A stretch of DNA of 64,000 nt, taken from positions 1,674,001 through 1,738,000 of the forward strand of contig SRSI01000048.1 in the NCBI GenBank assembly GCA_005656395.1, in the 5' to 3' direction. This document shows positions 10,832 to 22,576 of this stretch, piece by piece. The stretch is from Strongyloides papillosus (Eukaryota; Nematoda; Chromadorea; Rhabditida; Strongyloididae). The translations under genes were made by a program, and so were the position numbers. The notes beneath the pieces were generated by a model. The model worked only from the letters and a program-made list of their open reading frames with translations. It did not search any database and had not been told where the DNA came from. Numbering within the stretch: the stretch's first letter is position 1; the number at the start of each line of letters is the position of its first letter.

Positions 10832-13753
10832 CTTTATGTTCCTATAAATACAAGTATTAATTAATATATACAAACATTTAACGACTACTAGGAGATATCG
10901 AAATACATGCTTCTGATAATGTTCCGTTATATTGTAAAATAATAAAAAATATAATACCTTGCATGTGTTTTTCAAAAAAAACTAGTTTTTCTACTGGTAA
11001 AAATGATAATAAAATGAAAAAAGTTTAAAGAAAAAGCGAGGTATATTAAATTATAAATTTCTTTGGAAATAGCTGTGTTAAAAATTGTAAAATTAAAATA
11101 CACGTATATAAAATGGCAAACAAAAATTATATTTTTCTAAAATGTATAATTTTTGTTTATATATTAAATTAAATACAAAAAAAATCCCTCAGCGTATTCA
11201 GATTTTAAATCAATATTAAGAAAAAAGTTATTAAATAAATATCTATTCATGAAATTTATTATTAAAATAAAAGAAACTAACAAGATTTTAAATATTTTAT
11301 TTCTAGGAATGCAAAGTTGAAAGAAAAAATATTCTCTTCGTTAGCTCGTGCTGGTAATTATCGATTTATATAGCATTTAAAATAACTAAAAATGAAAGTT
11401 ATGATAAAACAGCTTTAGAGGTTATGAAAAAATATTAATGAATACATATGATGTTTTTAATTTTAAAATAAAAATTGGATATGAAGTTTAATATTTATAT
11501 TGTTTAGTGTACATAACGATAAATATTGTAGTTGTATAAGATTATAAAAAATAAATTTACTTATCTTTAATTAGATAATATTTGTTGACTAATCAACATT
11601 TTTTTTATGAATGAACAAACTAATGAAATATGTAATTGATACGTCAAATTGAGGTAGAGTAAATATGTCTTATTTTAACTTTTATCGATACATTTCATGT
11701 TTTTTATTGTATTAACTCATAATATAAACTTTTCGTTTCATATGACACTGTTTGTGTCTTAAGGTTTACATCCAGAATGTTGTCGTTAATAGATGAAATG
11801 TAATTACAGAAAAACAATCATCCGGCCGTAAACTACAATTTCATAAGATAAAAGCGTATATTTCAAAACATACTATTATTATTTCGTCACTAGAATAAAA
11901 ATTTTTATTTACCGTAGAAGCATAATAAAAAATTATATTCTGTTCGGTGCTAGTTTTTAAAATTACTCTCAAAATTTCCACCAACTTTAAAAAACAGTCA
12001 TTTTTTATACTAATAATCTATTATTGGAAGTCATTTAGCGTTACTATTGATTTATTACAATATATTAAACAAATAGAAGAAAAATTAAATAAATAAGTTG
12101 TGCTATGAACCTTAAAAATGTGTGTTAATGCTCAGGTTCATTCTTGTACTATCAATTTCTTTAATGCATTCTTGAAGTGTTAAAAAACGTCAATGTAATT
12201 TACATTAGAGAATACTCTTCCAAATGTTTTAAATAAAAAAGTTGCGGGATATATTGTAAGTTACGTAATAATCAAAACTCTATTATGACAAAATATACCA
12301 AGACAACAAGATAACATAGAAATTCTTCAATAAGAAAGTATGTAAAATATAAGTTTATATAGACAAATTCAATATTAAGTGGTAAAAAAACCAGTCTGTC
12401 AATGGTCATTTGTCCAGTGGTAGAACGATATTGGGTACAAACGATTACAATATTGTATAACTTAATGATTAGACATGTAACGCTTATACTTATTTCATAT
12501 TGTCTTCATTGTCCATTAAACTGTTTGGGTACTACAGTATGAGACAATTGATAACATGTAAGTTTTTTTTTGTTGTTACGTCATTATTTCAACGAGAAAG
12601 AGTTAATATTATGCCTTCTTTTCTCCATTGTTGTCATTATCATTAAATGTTCTATTATAAAATAAGATGACACTAAAAAACGACGACAAAAATGTATATA
12701 TATATACAATTTATAGATATGTCATCTTATAGCTCACTTTTTATTTCGTGATATCTACAACACCACAATTACTGATAGTCATACATTTGTAAGTTCGATG
12801 TGGAAATTATTATGTTCATGTTATATTATTCTATTCACATTACAAGTGTTGGTGAAGGAATCCCGACTATACCTATCTTTAAAAAATAATTAGTTACCGG
12901 ATGGTATTCTTACGTGTTATTCGTTGTCGTTTTTAAATTTCCCCCCTTTCATTAGTTAATTTGATGACAATTATACTTGTACGTGTTTATATCTTTTTCA
13001 ATGCTAGAAGTTGTTAGAAAAACTCTATAAGAATTCTACTTTCAAGTACAATAGATTGCCACGGAAAGGCAGGCAACACATTTAATTCAATCATCAGTAA
13101 TTAACTTGTTTATTTTTTATGTTAAACTTTTAATTAGATTTTACGAGTACAAATAAGGTGTGCTCACGCTTGATCATTTCTAACAATAGGAAATTACCGT
13201 TAGATGATTAGATTACATAACAATTCATTATCATTTTTGTTTTTGTAGAGCATAACATGATACTAGTATTTTTATTTTTGAGATTTGGAAAAACAATTAG
13301 ATGTATTTATTATGTAGTTATTTAATAATTTAATTATTCATATTATTAGTCCAAATTCAGTTTTATTTTATTAGATTTTGTATTTATAATTTTGCATCAG
13401 TAAATATTGCTGGCGTAAATTTGTTCTCCCTTCATCGGAAGTATTTTTTTTTCTTAAAATAAATACAATGATCATGGAGAACTTCGATTGTAACAAACAT
13501 GAAATGTAAATTTGCTAAAATTAGATTAAAACTTTATTTGTTGTATCTTTTTAAAGCATTTGGTATGTAGTGAAATTTACTCTACAATCGAATAGTATAT
13601 TTATTTTAATACAAAATTTGTCCTTCTCCTTTGTTATTATCATTGTCTTTTTTCAAGTTGGCGGTAAAAATGAATAAATGTTTAAAATGATGTCTTATCT
13701 TTTTGTATTTTTAGGTAGAAAGTTTGAATTTATTTTTAAAAATATACGGAAGT
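10832..13753. other. Long divergent intergenic region, no gene seen
   Basis: About 2.9 kb separates ubc-16 (minus) from the EB1 gene (plus). No open frame of note, tRNA-like sequence or repeat was recognised. Some stretches (about 11.7-13.1 kb) are less AT-rich than other spacers, so conserved regulatory sequence is possible. Confidence 0.5.
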
Positions 13754-14808
13754 ATGGTAAACAACGTATACGCAACTTCTGTCAATTTCTATAATATCTC
13801 AAGACATGAACTCATCGCATGGGTCAATTCTTCACTCCAGGTAAATATTGAAAAAATATATTTAAATATATATATGTTTTTTAGACAAATTTAACGAAAA
13901 TAGAAGAAATGTGTACGGGCGCTGCTTATGCCCAGTTAACAGATATGTGTTTTAGAGGTAAAATTCCACTAAAGCGTATAAAGTGGAACTCTAAGCACGA
14001 TATTGATTGGATTTCAAATTGGAAAATCATCCAAACTGCCTGGAAAAACATTGGAATCGACAAGCCTATACCAGTCGACTCACTGCTAAAGGGGAAATTT
14101 CAAGATAACTTCGAATTCCTGCAGTGGTTCAAGAAATTTTTCGATGCTAACTACGATGGAACTCCGTACAATGCTGAGGAGGTTAGGAGTTATGAGTTGA
14201 TTCCTGCGGTAAATTCTACAAGGACAACACCGGTGTCAAATAAATTTTCCACAACCACTAAGACGACACCAAGTGGTTTCAAAAGTAGTGGAAATTCATC
14301 GGTTGCCGCAGACAGTAAATTGTTAAAAGATGGAGGAGATTCTCAGAATGAGAATATACTGTGCAGTAATAGCAAAGTAGATGGCAGCGCCAAGGAAAAC
14401 AACTCAAAGGCAATGAAGGATTGTATAGAGGAGTATAAAAAGAAGATTGTTACGCTTGAGAGTGAAAATGCAGAATTAAGTGATGAGCTTCAAAAGATGT
14501 CTGCATCCCTACTTACAATGGAGCATGAAAGGGACTACTACTACAATCGCCTCAAGATGATTGAAATTATGGTAGCAGATTTAAATGAGGGTGATAAAAT
14601 TGATGTAGGACAAATAAAGAAGATTCTCTACACGGATGACGATCAATTGGCAGAGGATTCTGTTGACTATCTTAATGAGGATGCTAAAACCACAATAATT
14701 GAAGATAAGTTACCTGTTGAAGAGAGTAGTAAATTTAAAATTGATGAGGAGGAGATTGATAAACTTCTTGAAAATGCCAATTTCCTTGATGATACTGAAA
14801 CTTTCTAA
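13754..14808 (+). CDS. EB1-family microtubule plus-end-binding protein
   Basis: EB proteins track growing microtubule plus ends and recruit CAP-Gly and SxIP partners. Two exons, 13754-13840 and 13885-14808, give 336 residues. Residues 1 to about 135 form the calponin-homology domain ([61 protein letters not shown]). A Ser/Thr-rich linker follows. The dimerising EB homology region includes a coiled coil from about residue 206 and [14 protein letters not shown] near 242. The protein ends in ...DDTETF, an acidic-aromatic tail resembling EEY/F. The splice between exons is phase 0 with gtaaat and ttttag. A poly(A) signal AATAAA lies at 14834. It is the first gene of a closely spaced three-gene cluster on this strand. 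Confidence 0.93.
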
Positions 14809-14953
14809 TTGTAAATATTTTATTTACTGACAAAATAAATATTAATTTCACTAATTTTATTGTACTTCAATTGTAAATAAAGGTTAAATTTCCTTATACA
14901 ATTTATTTTTTTGATTAGATTAAAAAGAATATCGTGTTATTTAATGTTGTGTT

Positions 14954-14965
14954 TTTCAATATCAG
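14954..14965 (+). promoter_or_regulatory. Probable trans-splice acceptor of the SECISBP2-like gene
   Basis: The sequence tttcaatatcag ends immediately at ATG 14966, about 150 bases after the EB1 stop and about 125 after its poly(A) signal. This arrangement is typical of a spliced-leader site for a downstream operon gene. Confidence 0.5.
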
Positions 14966-15444
14966 ATGTGTGATCTTGATCAGGTATGCTACATTTTTCT
15001 AAAAAGATTAAAATTCTTAGACAACAGACAATATTGTAAGAATCCATCAAAAGCAAGTTTAGAGGTCAAGGTGAAATTCATTATACTTTTCAGGCTCGCG
15101 CTCATCCCAAATTTTCAATAGGTATAAAGGAAGTACATCGGAAAATTTTATACACTAACATGAAAGTTATTATTATTGCAAATGATGTTAATGAAGAAGA
15201 GGTACATGAAAAAATTCACTTAAAAATTGATTTAGAAGAGATATGCAAAAATAAGGGAATTTTATTGATACAATGTTTATCAAAAAAAATTTTAGCAAAA
15301 ATACTAAAGAAATCAAAAACTGTATCATGTGTATCAATTCTTTCAATTGAGGGGGCAGAAGAGGAGTATGAAAACCTTTTAAGGGTATCAAAAATTTACT
15401 TACCAATTCTAAAACAAATTCACCAAAATAGTTTATTTCCTTAA
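14966..15444 (+). CDS. Minimal SECISBP2-like L7Ae-domain protein
   Basis: Three exons, 14966-14983, 15021-15035 and 15094-15444, join in phase 0 to give 127 residues. Nearly the whole product is one L7Ae-type RNA-binding domain: FSIGIKEVHRKIL (kink-turn-binding G-x-x-EV motif), KVIIIANDVNEEEV, LLIQCLSKKILAKILKKSK and VSILSIEGAEEEYENLL. The last two segments resemble SECIS-binding protein 2, which guides selenocysteine insertion at UGA codons, more than ribosomal L30, NHP2 or RPP38. It lacks the long N-terminal regions of vertebrate SBP2. The tiny second exon is inferred, because reading straight through from 15021 meets a stop. The family call is from remembered sequence similarity and could be wrong at subfamily level. 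Confidence 0.65.
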
Positions 15445-15651
15445 GTATAATTTTATAAATATTCATAAAAAAGATAGAATGAGAAATTGTTCTTATAATA
15501 TTATTTGTTATTCTCATCAATAAACAATTAATATATTATTTATGACATGGAAAATTGAATATGAAAACACCTATATTATTATGAATATATTAGGAAAAAA
15601 GAAAATAATTTACATTAAATATTTATATTTTATGATTTAATCATATTAAGG

Positions 15652-17670
15652 ATGTCAAAAGGCGATGGAAATGGAAAAGAGTTAGGAGAAATGAACTGTG
15701 AAGAGGAGAATAAACTAGTTGATGTTATCACAGCTGATTATGAAATCAAAGGAATTGCTTTTAAGAAATTAAGGTAATTTTTATAAAAAATTTATAATCT
15801 ATTGATAAGGAAAATTTAAATTTATGTTTACAGAGATGCTGAAACAAAATACAGGGAAATGGAGAGAAAACTTATTATTATGAAAGAGGAAAGGGAAAAA
15901 GAACTAGGAACAAATAAATATTGTTCATTATGTTCAAATAAATTCAGAATTTTTGATAGAATTAAAATTTGTAAAAATTGTAAATGCCAAATTTGTAAAA
16001 ATTGTATTGATGACAATATGATATGTGAGTATTGCGAGACAAAGGATATTTTCTTGATCAAAAGAAAAGAATTTCGGACCCTTTGTCCATACTCAAATAC
16101 AGAATTTGGTATATATAAGTTTTTGTGTAAATTGGAGACATGGAGACAACGAGCAAAACTAGAATTTCATATGATGCGCCTTCTTGGTGATACTTTTGAG
16201 AATTGTCCAATATTTATTCAAATCGATGATCCCCCTCTGAATGAATGTTTTAAGAGACTTCATAAAGAAATATCAGACTATGCTTTTTCAAATGAATTAA
16301 GTTACATTAATTCGGCGTATCGTGATTTCTACCGCCAATTACATCGTTTATGGTTAACTATTCCCACAAAAATGACTTCAAAAAATAGATTTGTTATGAA
16401 TTTAGTTCCTGTAATTAGGCAAAAAGAAGAATCATATCCAGCTACAAAATACTTCTCAGCAGTTGCTCATGCTGTTGCTTATAAGTGTGAGGTTATCTTA
16501 AGACAAAAACTTGAAAAAGAACATGTAAAGAATGTTAAATTGAATATTTTATCACATATTCAAAGTATTCCAAGATTTCGAAATTTTAATTCATACAAAA
16601 ACAGTCCTCTTTATGAAAACACAAATAGATATTTAAAAAAATCTGATCAATGTAATACATTATCAAAAAATCCATTATCGAAAATTGCTTCACATAAAAT
16701 GAGTATGATTGATTTGTCATCATCGACAAACACGGGAATATTATCACCAGTAACACGGTGTTCTTCAGTTTATTTAGAAAAACAACATGATTTATTTGGA
16801 AAAGACAAAGAGCAAGAAGTTATAGAAGTTTGTAATGGTAATAGTTGCATGCCTCTTACACCAAATTCCACAAAAATGTCAACTGTTAAAAAATATATTC
16901 AAGATGATAGTAATATAGTAAAAATAACAATGGATAGAAATAAAATAAAATGTCAAAGTGGAAGAATGGTTTTGGTAACCTGTAAAGTTCATTGTCCTAA
17001 AGATACACTACTAAAAAAGGATGACATTCTCTGGTTATCAGCAAAAAATAAAGTAATCCAGATTGGAGGAAAAAATCAATTCAGCATTGATGGAAATAAC
17101 CTTCAATCTAACGGTTATTATGAATTAAAATTATCATTATTTGATGTCAATGATTCATTTAATGGATCATTAGGAATATGTGCCTTGGTAAACGACAAAA
17201 TGTATTTTAATTGTTGCACTTTAAGTGTTAAAGAAGAGCCTTTTGATACAACAGAGGACTGTAAGTTTCCTAAAGGTATAAAAATTAGCAAAAAGGACGA
17301 TGGAGTAATTGTTGTTGAAGTACAACCAGAAGGATACCCAACCCCTTATATTGAATTTTTACAAAATAATAAAATTGTTGAGGAAGATTCAAATCATAAA
17401 ATAACAGTAAAAAATGGTACATGGGTTTTAGAAATTTCGAATATGATTCAGGCTATTTCTACTGATAGTCAATTTTCTCATTCAACTTCTAGTAATATTA
17501 ATTCAGCACTGTCCTCTTTTGAAATTGTAGCTATAGCTAGGAACCGTTTTGGTACTGCTACTGCAAAAGGAATCCTCTCAAATGGCGATAAAAAAGAAAC
17601 TCAAAAAAATGTCGTTGAGTATGACTCATCACTTGAAACAGTTTCAATATCAAGCAGTAGTATAATTTAA
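15652..17670 (+). CDS. Slp/exophilin-type Rab-binding domain protein with Ig-like domains
   Basis: Two exons, 15652-15773 and 15834-17670, give 652 residues. The N-terminus has a helix (FKKLRDAETKYREMERKL) followed by an eight-cysteine zinc finger with spacing C-x2-C-x12-C-x2-C-x4-C-x2-C-x6-C-x2-C (about residues 78-115), the layout of rabphilin and synaptotagmin-like Rab effector domains. A helical region (WRQRAKLEFHMMRLLGD...) and a low-complexity linker follow. The C-terminal third has two beta-rich segments. The second, with EGYPTPYIEFLQNNKIVEE and FEIVAIARNRFGTATAKG, fits an intracellular I-set immunoglobulin domain without the canonical cysteines. No C2 domains are present. It begins 208 bases after the SECISBP2-like gene on the same strand. 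Confidence 0.7.
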
Positions 17671-17748
17671 AAAGAATAATAAAATTTTTTATTACAGTTG
17701 TTAGCATAAAAATTTAATACCAGTTTTTAAAAATATCTATAAATACAC

Positions 17749-19124
17749 TTATAAATACAATGTATCATTTGAAGTTAATTTCGAAATTATATTTTTGGCT
17801 GCATCATGATAGTTGTAATTATAATTGTCTCCTAGAATTTCAATATTATTTATAAAATCATCATTCCTTAACATAATATCTTCAATAACTATTGATACCA
17901 ATTTCCTGGGAGTAATATCAATTTTATATAGATTATTATTTCTTGAACGACGTTTATTTACTCCACCAAAAGTAACTAGCGTTCCTTCTACATCAATATC
18001 ACAACTATTAAAGTAGCATGGGTGTAAAAATACTGTTCTAATACGACTCCACCTAATTTCATTATAATCGAATTCCCATACATCATTTAAGTCAACAAAT
18101 GAATTTTCTGTTGGGTTAGGTATTTGTTCTTTTCCCTGTCCACCACAAATGATTAATTTGTTCATGAATTCACAATGTCCAAAACACTTCCGAGACATTG
18201 GGTATGCATAAGTTCCATCTTTATTTAATTCACCTTTGACATCATCTCTAATGGTTATGACAGTTGTAGTTAAATTAAATGTTGGAATTTCCTTGAAACC
18301 AAATACTTGTGAATCATTTCCACCACCAAAAGACCATAAACTATTATTATGTAGAACAATTTTGTGTTTGTAAACTCCTCTTTCATGAGGAAAACCTGAT
18401 GACAAGAGCAACGTCCATTTAACTGAAACAACATAATCATTGGCCACATCACAATATTTAACCGTAATCGTTCCTTTCCAAATATCACTATAATAAATAA
18501 AACCATCAGTACCTCCAGAAATATAAACACTGCTACTGTCATAATCATAGATCATTGAACATCCATATCTCCTATTTGGTTTAATATCACTACTCTCACA
18601 TGGTATGCATTCCCATTCACCAAATGACTTTCTAATCCAATACAATTCATGTGATATATTTTCACTAAATGGAATACCTGTTCCTCCAAACATTAGTATT
18701 GATTCTTCAATATCTTTTGCATTAATGGTAAAATTAACGGCTGAATTGGAGAGAATTTCTCTGGGTAAATTTTTAACTAACAATTTTTCCATTGTATTAG
18801 CATGCTTATTGTACTGATAAATATCTCTAAATATACCAACTTCAGACATATCACAATATCCCCCAATTATAAAGAAATTTGTCCCAGTGCAAACAACGGA
18901 ATGCCCAGATCTTGGATAAAATTTCTCAGTTGAATCTAATAATATAAAAAAATTAAAATATAACTTAAATATAAATTAATTAACTTACTTTTAAAGTGAA
19001 ACTTTACTGGGGCTACACATTTACAATTTTCTAGTCTCGTATAATTATCCATGTTATTCCTAAATGAATTATTTCTCCTTCGCAGCTGATTATTTAGTCT
19101 CCTGTATGGTAGTCGGAGCGACAT
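17749..19124 (-). CDS. KLHDC10-type kelch-repeat protein
   Basis: KLHDC10-class proteins are kelch propellers that act as substrate receptors for cullin ubiquitin ligases. Two exons, 19124-18989 and 18935-17749, give 440 residues, close to the usual family length. The start MSLRLPYRRLNNQLRRRNN follows a tttttag acceptor; a longer open frame upstream looks noncoding. Kelch motifs include PRSGHSVVCTGTNFFIIGGY, ILMFGGTGIPFSE (a strong KLHDC10 signature), SSVYISGGTDGFIYYSDIW, SLWSFGGGND, CFGHCEFMNKLIICGGQ and VEGTLVTFGGV. It is convergent with the RabBD/Ig gene, with only about 80 bases between the two stops. The frame is intact throughout. Confidence 0.88.
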
Positions 19125-20976
19125 ATGACTGATTGGAATAACTATACCTAAAAATATACAAAAATAACATCCCGACAATAATGAAAATTTACTTTTTAAA
19201 ATTTCATAAACGAAAGAAAGCAACTCCATAAACATCTTATTTAACTCCCTTATACTTAAAGATTTTTTAATAAGTATTTGATATTTTGCATTTCTTAAAA
19301 ATTCACATATTAAAAATTGAAGTGAAAGAATTGTAAAGTAGATAAAAATAATAAGAATTATAAAGGAAATCTTAAGAATGTCAGCAAAGAACATTAATAT
19401 AGAAAAGGTATTTTTAATATATAATAATAACTTATATCCATGATCCCTATACATTTGTGATTATTATTATTAAAAATGGTAATTAATTATAAAATAAACA
19501 CGAAAGCTTGTATTTATTGAGATGATGATAAAAGCTAATAAAAATTTTAATATCATTTTTTTTAACAGATAACTAGATTTTGTAACTGATCGCTATTATG
19601 ATAGGATATATATAATGATGTTTTTAGGAAATGTAAATACTAAAAATAGGCTAAACAAGTTTATTTATATTAAAATAAATTTATCAATTGTGACAAATAA
19701 ACAATAACACAACTTTTGGGCTCTCGTCAACTTAGTGATAAGGGATAGTTAATGAAAGTTTCATTTATTACCTGTTCGGAGATCCGGAAGATTTTTATGG
19801 AGAATTTCGAGTACCTTTTAAGTTCCTGAAAATTAATATACACATATAATTAAAAACGGTAATCTTATTCTTGAAATGATGTTCTTAAAAAGTTAAGTGC
19901 AAAGACAATGGGAATAGGATAAAACGTACATTCGTACCAAGATAAAAGTTACAAGGAACGATTGTCCATTCATTTGCGTTCTCGAGATTTTGTTTATCAT
20001 TGCCATATTTAGCAAATTAACAGTTAATTGTGAATTTTTAATTTTTAAATGTGATCTTTACATTGGGGAATCTTGTTATATGGTGTTTTGAAGCAAAATT
20101 CTAACGAAAATGAAAAATATCCAATTAGAGTACAGCATGGAACTCAAACCCAAAATTAAAATATAATATCAAACAAAAATTCGATTACATAAAAACAAAG
20201 TTACAATAAAGTAGATTTCGGTAGAAAATGATGGTATGATAGCTAGCGTCATCTCAAATACTAAAAAAAAGTTCTAGAATTTTCTTAAACCCTATAATTT
20301 ACTAAAATATTTTTTTCCCATTTAATTAGAATTGATTGTTAAAACTTCATTGTATTTACTAGGCCTTGTTCTTGATCAATCAAGATGATCTGCATCTCAT
20401 TCTGTAGTCAAAATTTATACCTTTATTTCTACTAAACGAATTTTCATAAGTGCCACATTATTTTAAATCCAAGCCAATCAATTGGCACATAAATTTTTCT
20501 TATGCTTTTTTCGTATTTATTGTATCATTGGACTTAGAAATTTGTTCCCCTTGCAAAATTGATATTTATTTTCTACTATTATACCTTTGCAAAAAGTTAT
20601 TTTCAATTAAAAGGGCAATATATCTTTCAAAGATAATTTTTTTTGGAATAACATTTTTAACAAAACGAATATTCTCTACCTTATCACTTTGATTACTCAT
20701 TAATCACCTAGTTTATTTATACTTTTATGTTTGCAAAGTTTTAACTTACATCATAATTACAAATGATTCGAAAAAAATAATCATTAAGTTGAGTAATCGA
20801 ATTTTAACTTTGACATGTACCGCTTTTTTTATTGATAATTATTTATAAAATACGATTGGTAAAAGAATGATAAAATTTAATGTTATCAGATGGTTTATCT
20901 CTTTTTTTTACTACTTTTTTTTACTATTTCTGCAGAAAAAATATACAGATCAGTTTATAGATATTAATAAAAAGAG
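19125..20976. other. Divergent intergenic region, no gene seen
   Basis: About 1.85 kb lies between the starts of the kelch gene (minus) and the next plus-strand gene. A small open frame at 20450-20692 has the composition of translated AT-rich DNA and is not accepted. It presumably contains both promoters. Confidence 0.5.
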
Positions 20977-21451
20977 ATGGATGATGATTTATGTAAGTAT
21001 TAATAATTTTTTTAAAGTTGATCGGCTTTTGTTAACTGTAGTTGATTTCGTTGAAGAGATAGTAAGTAATAAAAAATCTTCTAACGGTAATGAAACGAAA
21101 GGTGGTGGTGAGGGACGTGATGAAGGAAAGGACAATGAAGAAATGTTTAAAGGTATCACAGAGGAGGGACTCCAAGAGATGGTAACAAAAACAACACTGT
21201 TAAAAGAAAACATATCAAAACACATAAAAGAACTAGAGGAAGAGAATCTTCGCTTGAAAGGAGAAGTAAACAAATCAATGGCATCGCAATGTCCATCCTG
21301 TAATCATATAAATGGTAGATACCCAAAAACTGAAAGACAAGTAGAAGGTTGTATATATGTTGATGGAAAGACACTACGACTAACATTTGATAATATGAAT
21401 GAAATGAAAAAATTTTACTATGACAATAAACTACATTTGTTTGACAAATAA
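20977..21451 (+). CDS. Unknown small coiled-coil protein
   Basis: The coding region from about 21018 to 21451 is clear: RLLLTVVDFVEEIVSNKKSS, a Gly/Glu-rich linker, a coiled coil (LLKENISKHIKELEEENLRL) and a C-terminal part with CPSCNH and GCIYVDGKTLRLTFDNMNEM. The start is uncertain. Either ATG 20977 is used with a 25-base intron (20993-21017, gtaagt to aaag) giving MDDDLFDRLLL, or ATG 20981 is read through giving MMIYVSINNFFKVDRL. A tttctgcag acceptor-like site lies about 43 bases upstream. The single Cys pair does not make a full zinc finger. I do not recognise a family. Confidence 0.6.
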
Positions 21452-21696
21452 TTATATATAAATGTAAAGATTATTGTATATTTTGTAGAAAAAAACAACA
21501 ATAAATTGTGGTGATATAACGTTTTACTACAATAAGTTTGTTTTTTAAAAATCATCTAGTGATTGTCATTAAATGATGAAATAAAATTTATATTCATTAA
21601 TTTTATAAGAAACAATATTATACAAATAAAATCTTTATTACAATTTATTATATAATATATAACATTTCAAACGATCAAAAAAGGAGAAAAAGATCA

Positions 21697-22576
21697 TCAA
21701 AAAAATCTAGTTGTTTTACCTTTTCTAATTAATTCTTTTTCCAATACATCATTATTAGAATGTAATATTTTATTTTCCTTTTTTAAATCTTCAATTACCT
21801 GTTGAAGATTGCTTTTATCTTTCATAACACTCTCCAGTTTCTTTTCCTTTTCGTTTAATAATTCTTTTAAATATCTAATATTATCGTATGAATTTTTTTC
21901 ATTATTTTTTACCTCATTAAATCTTTTTTTTTCGTTATTGAATTTGTTACTACTTATTTTTATATCATTCTTCTTATTATCGTGTTCCTGTTTATAGTGA
22001 AATTTTGTTTTATCCTCATCTGGATCATTTGATAACCAAAGATACTCAGGATCATTAACCACCTTTTGGTTATGGCTTAATTTCAATCTCTGAAATTTTT
22101 TTTGATAATCTATTGATTTTTTCATGATTATCTTCAATTTCTCTTTGTAATGCTAGTGCAATTGTCTTTTGTTCTATTATCTCGAGTTGTTTCTCCTTCA
22201 ATTCAAACTCCAATGATTCTGTGATACATTTTTCAGTTTCCAAATCTTTTTCTAGTTTTTTTATTTCTCTAAATTAAGATAATCGTTAGTACTAGTACCT
22301 TGATAAGTTATTTCATTTGTCTTTGTTGTGCCTTCATCGAGAAATAACTTTAATCCACTTCCAAAACGATGCCTACATAATCCACATATCCTTTCTTCAC
22401 CTCTCCTCTAAAAGATACAATTTATTACAAATAAAGTTAATAAATGAGTATGATAAGCTTACAATATACATGGTATCATAACAACTTCCGCATAAAACAT
22501 GCCCACATGATATAGCTATCATATTGTTAGGATTCATTTGATCAAGGCAAACATAACACGTAAAATTGAAGGTCAT
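21697..22576 (-). CDS. RING finger / coiled-coil protein, ZHP/RNF212-like (copy 1)
   Basis: Exons are 22576-22463, 22407-22299 and 22266-21697. The N-terminal C3HC4 RING has CYVCLDQ, ISCGHVLCGSCYDTM and CGLC, followed by LKLFLDE and a long coiled coil, about 263 residues in all. The layout (N-terminal RING, short hydrophobic strand, coiled coil) resembles the meiotic ZHP/RNF212/Zip3 family, SUMO- or ubiquitin-type E3 ligases acting at crossovers, but identity is low. Two departures exist. A join at 22267-22298 needs either a 32-base intron ending agag or a one-base indel. The frame also shifts by one base at an A8 run (22096-22103 on plus), where one fewer A restores a continuous coil. Cognate copies lie upstream on the same strand. 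Confidence 0.6.

Noticed and set aside
10832..10975. N-terminal extension of the UBE2W-type protein
   Set aside because: A tttatag acceptor just before ATG 10831 and the family-typical start there show the extension is noncoding.
19125..19454. N-terminal extension of the kelch protein with hydrophobic stretches
   Set aside because: It is translated AT-rich DNA before a tttttag acceptor; total length from 19124 already matches KLHDC10.
20450..20692. Plus-strand open frame, 80 residues
   Set aside because: Phe/Ile/Lys-rich composition typical of random AT-rich sequence, no splice context or domain.
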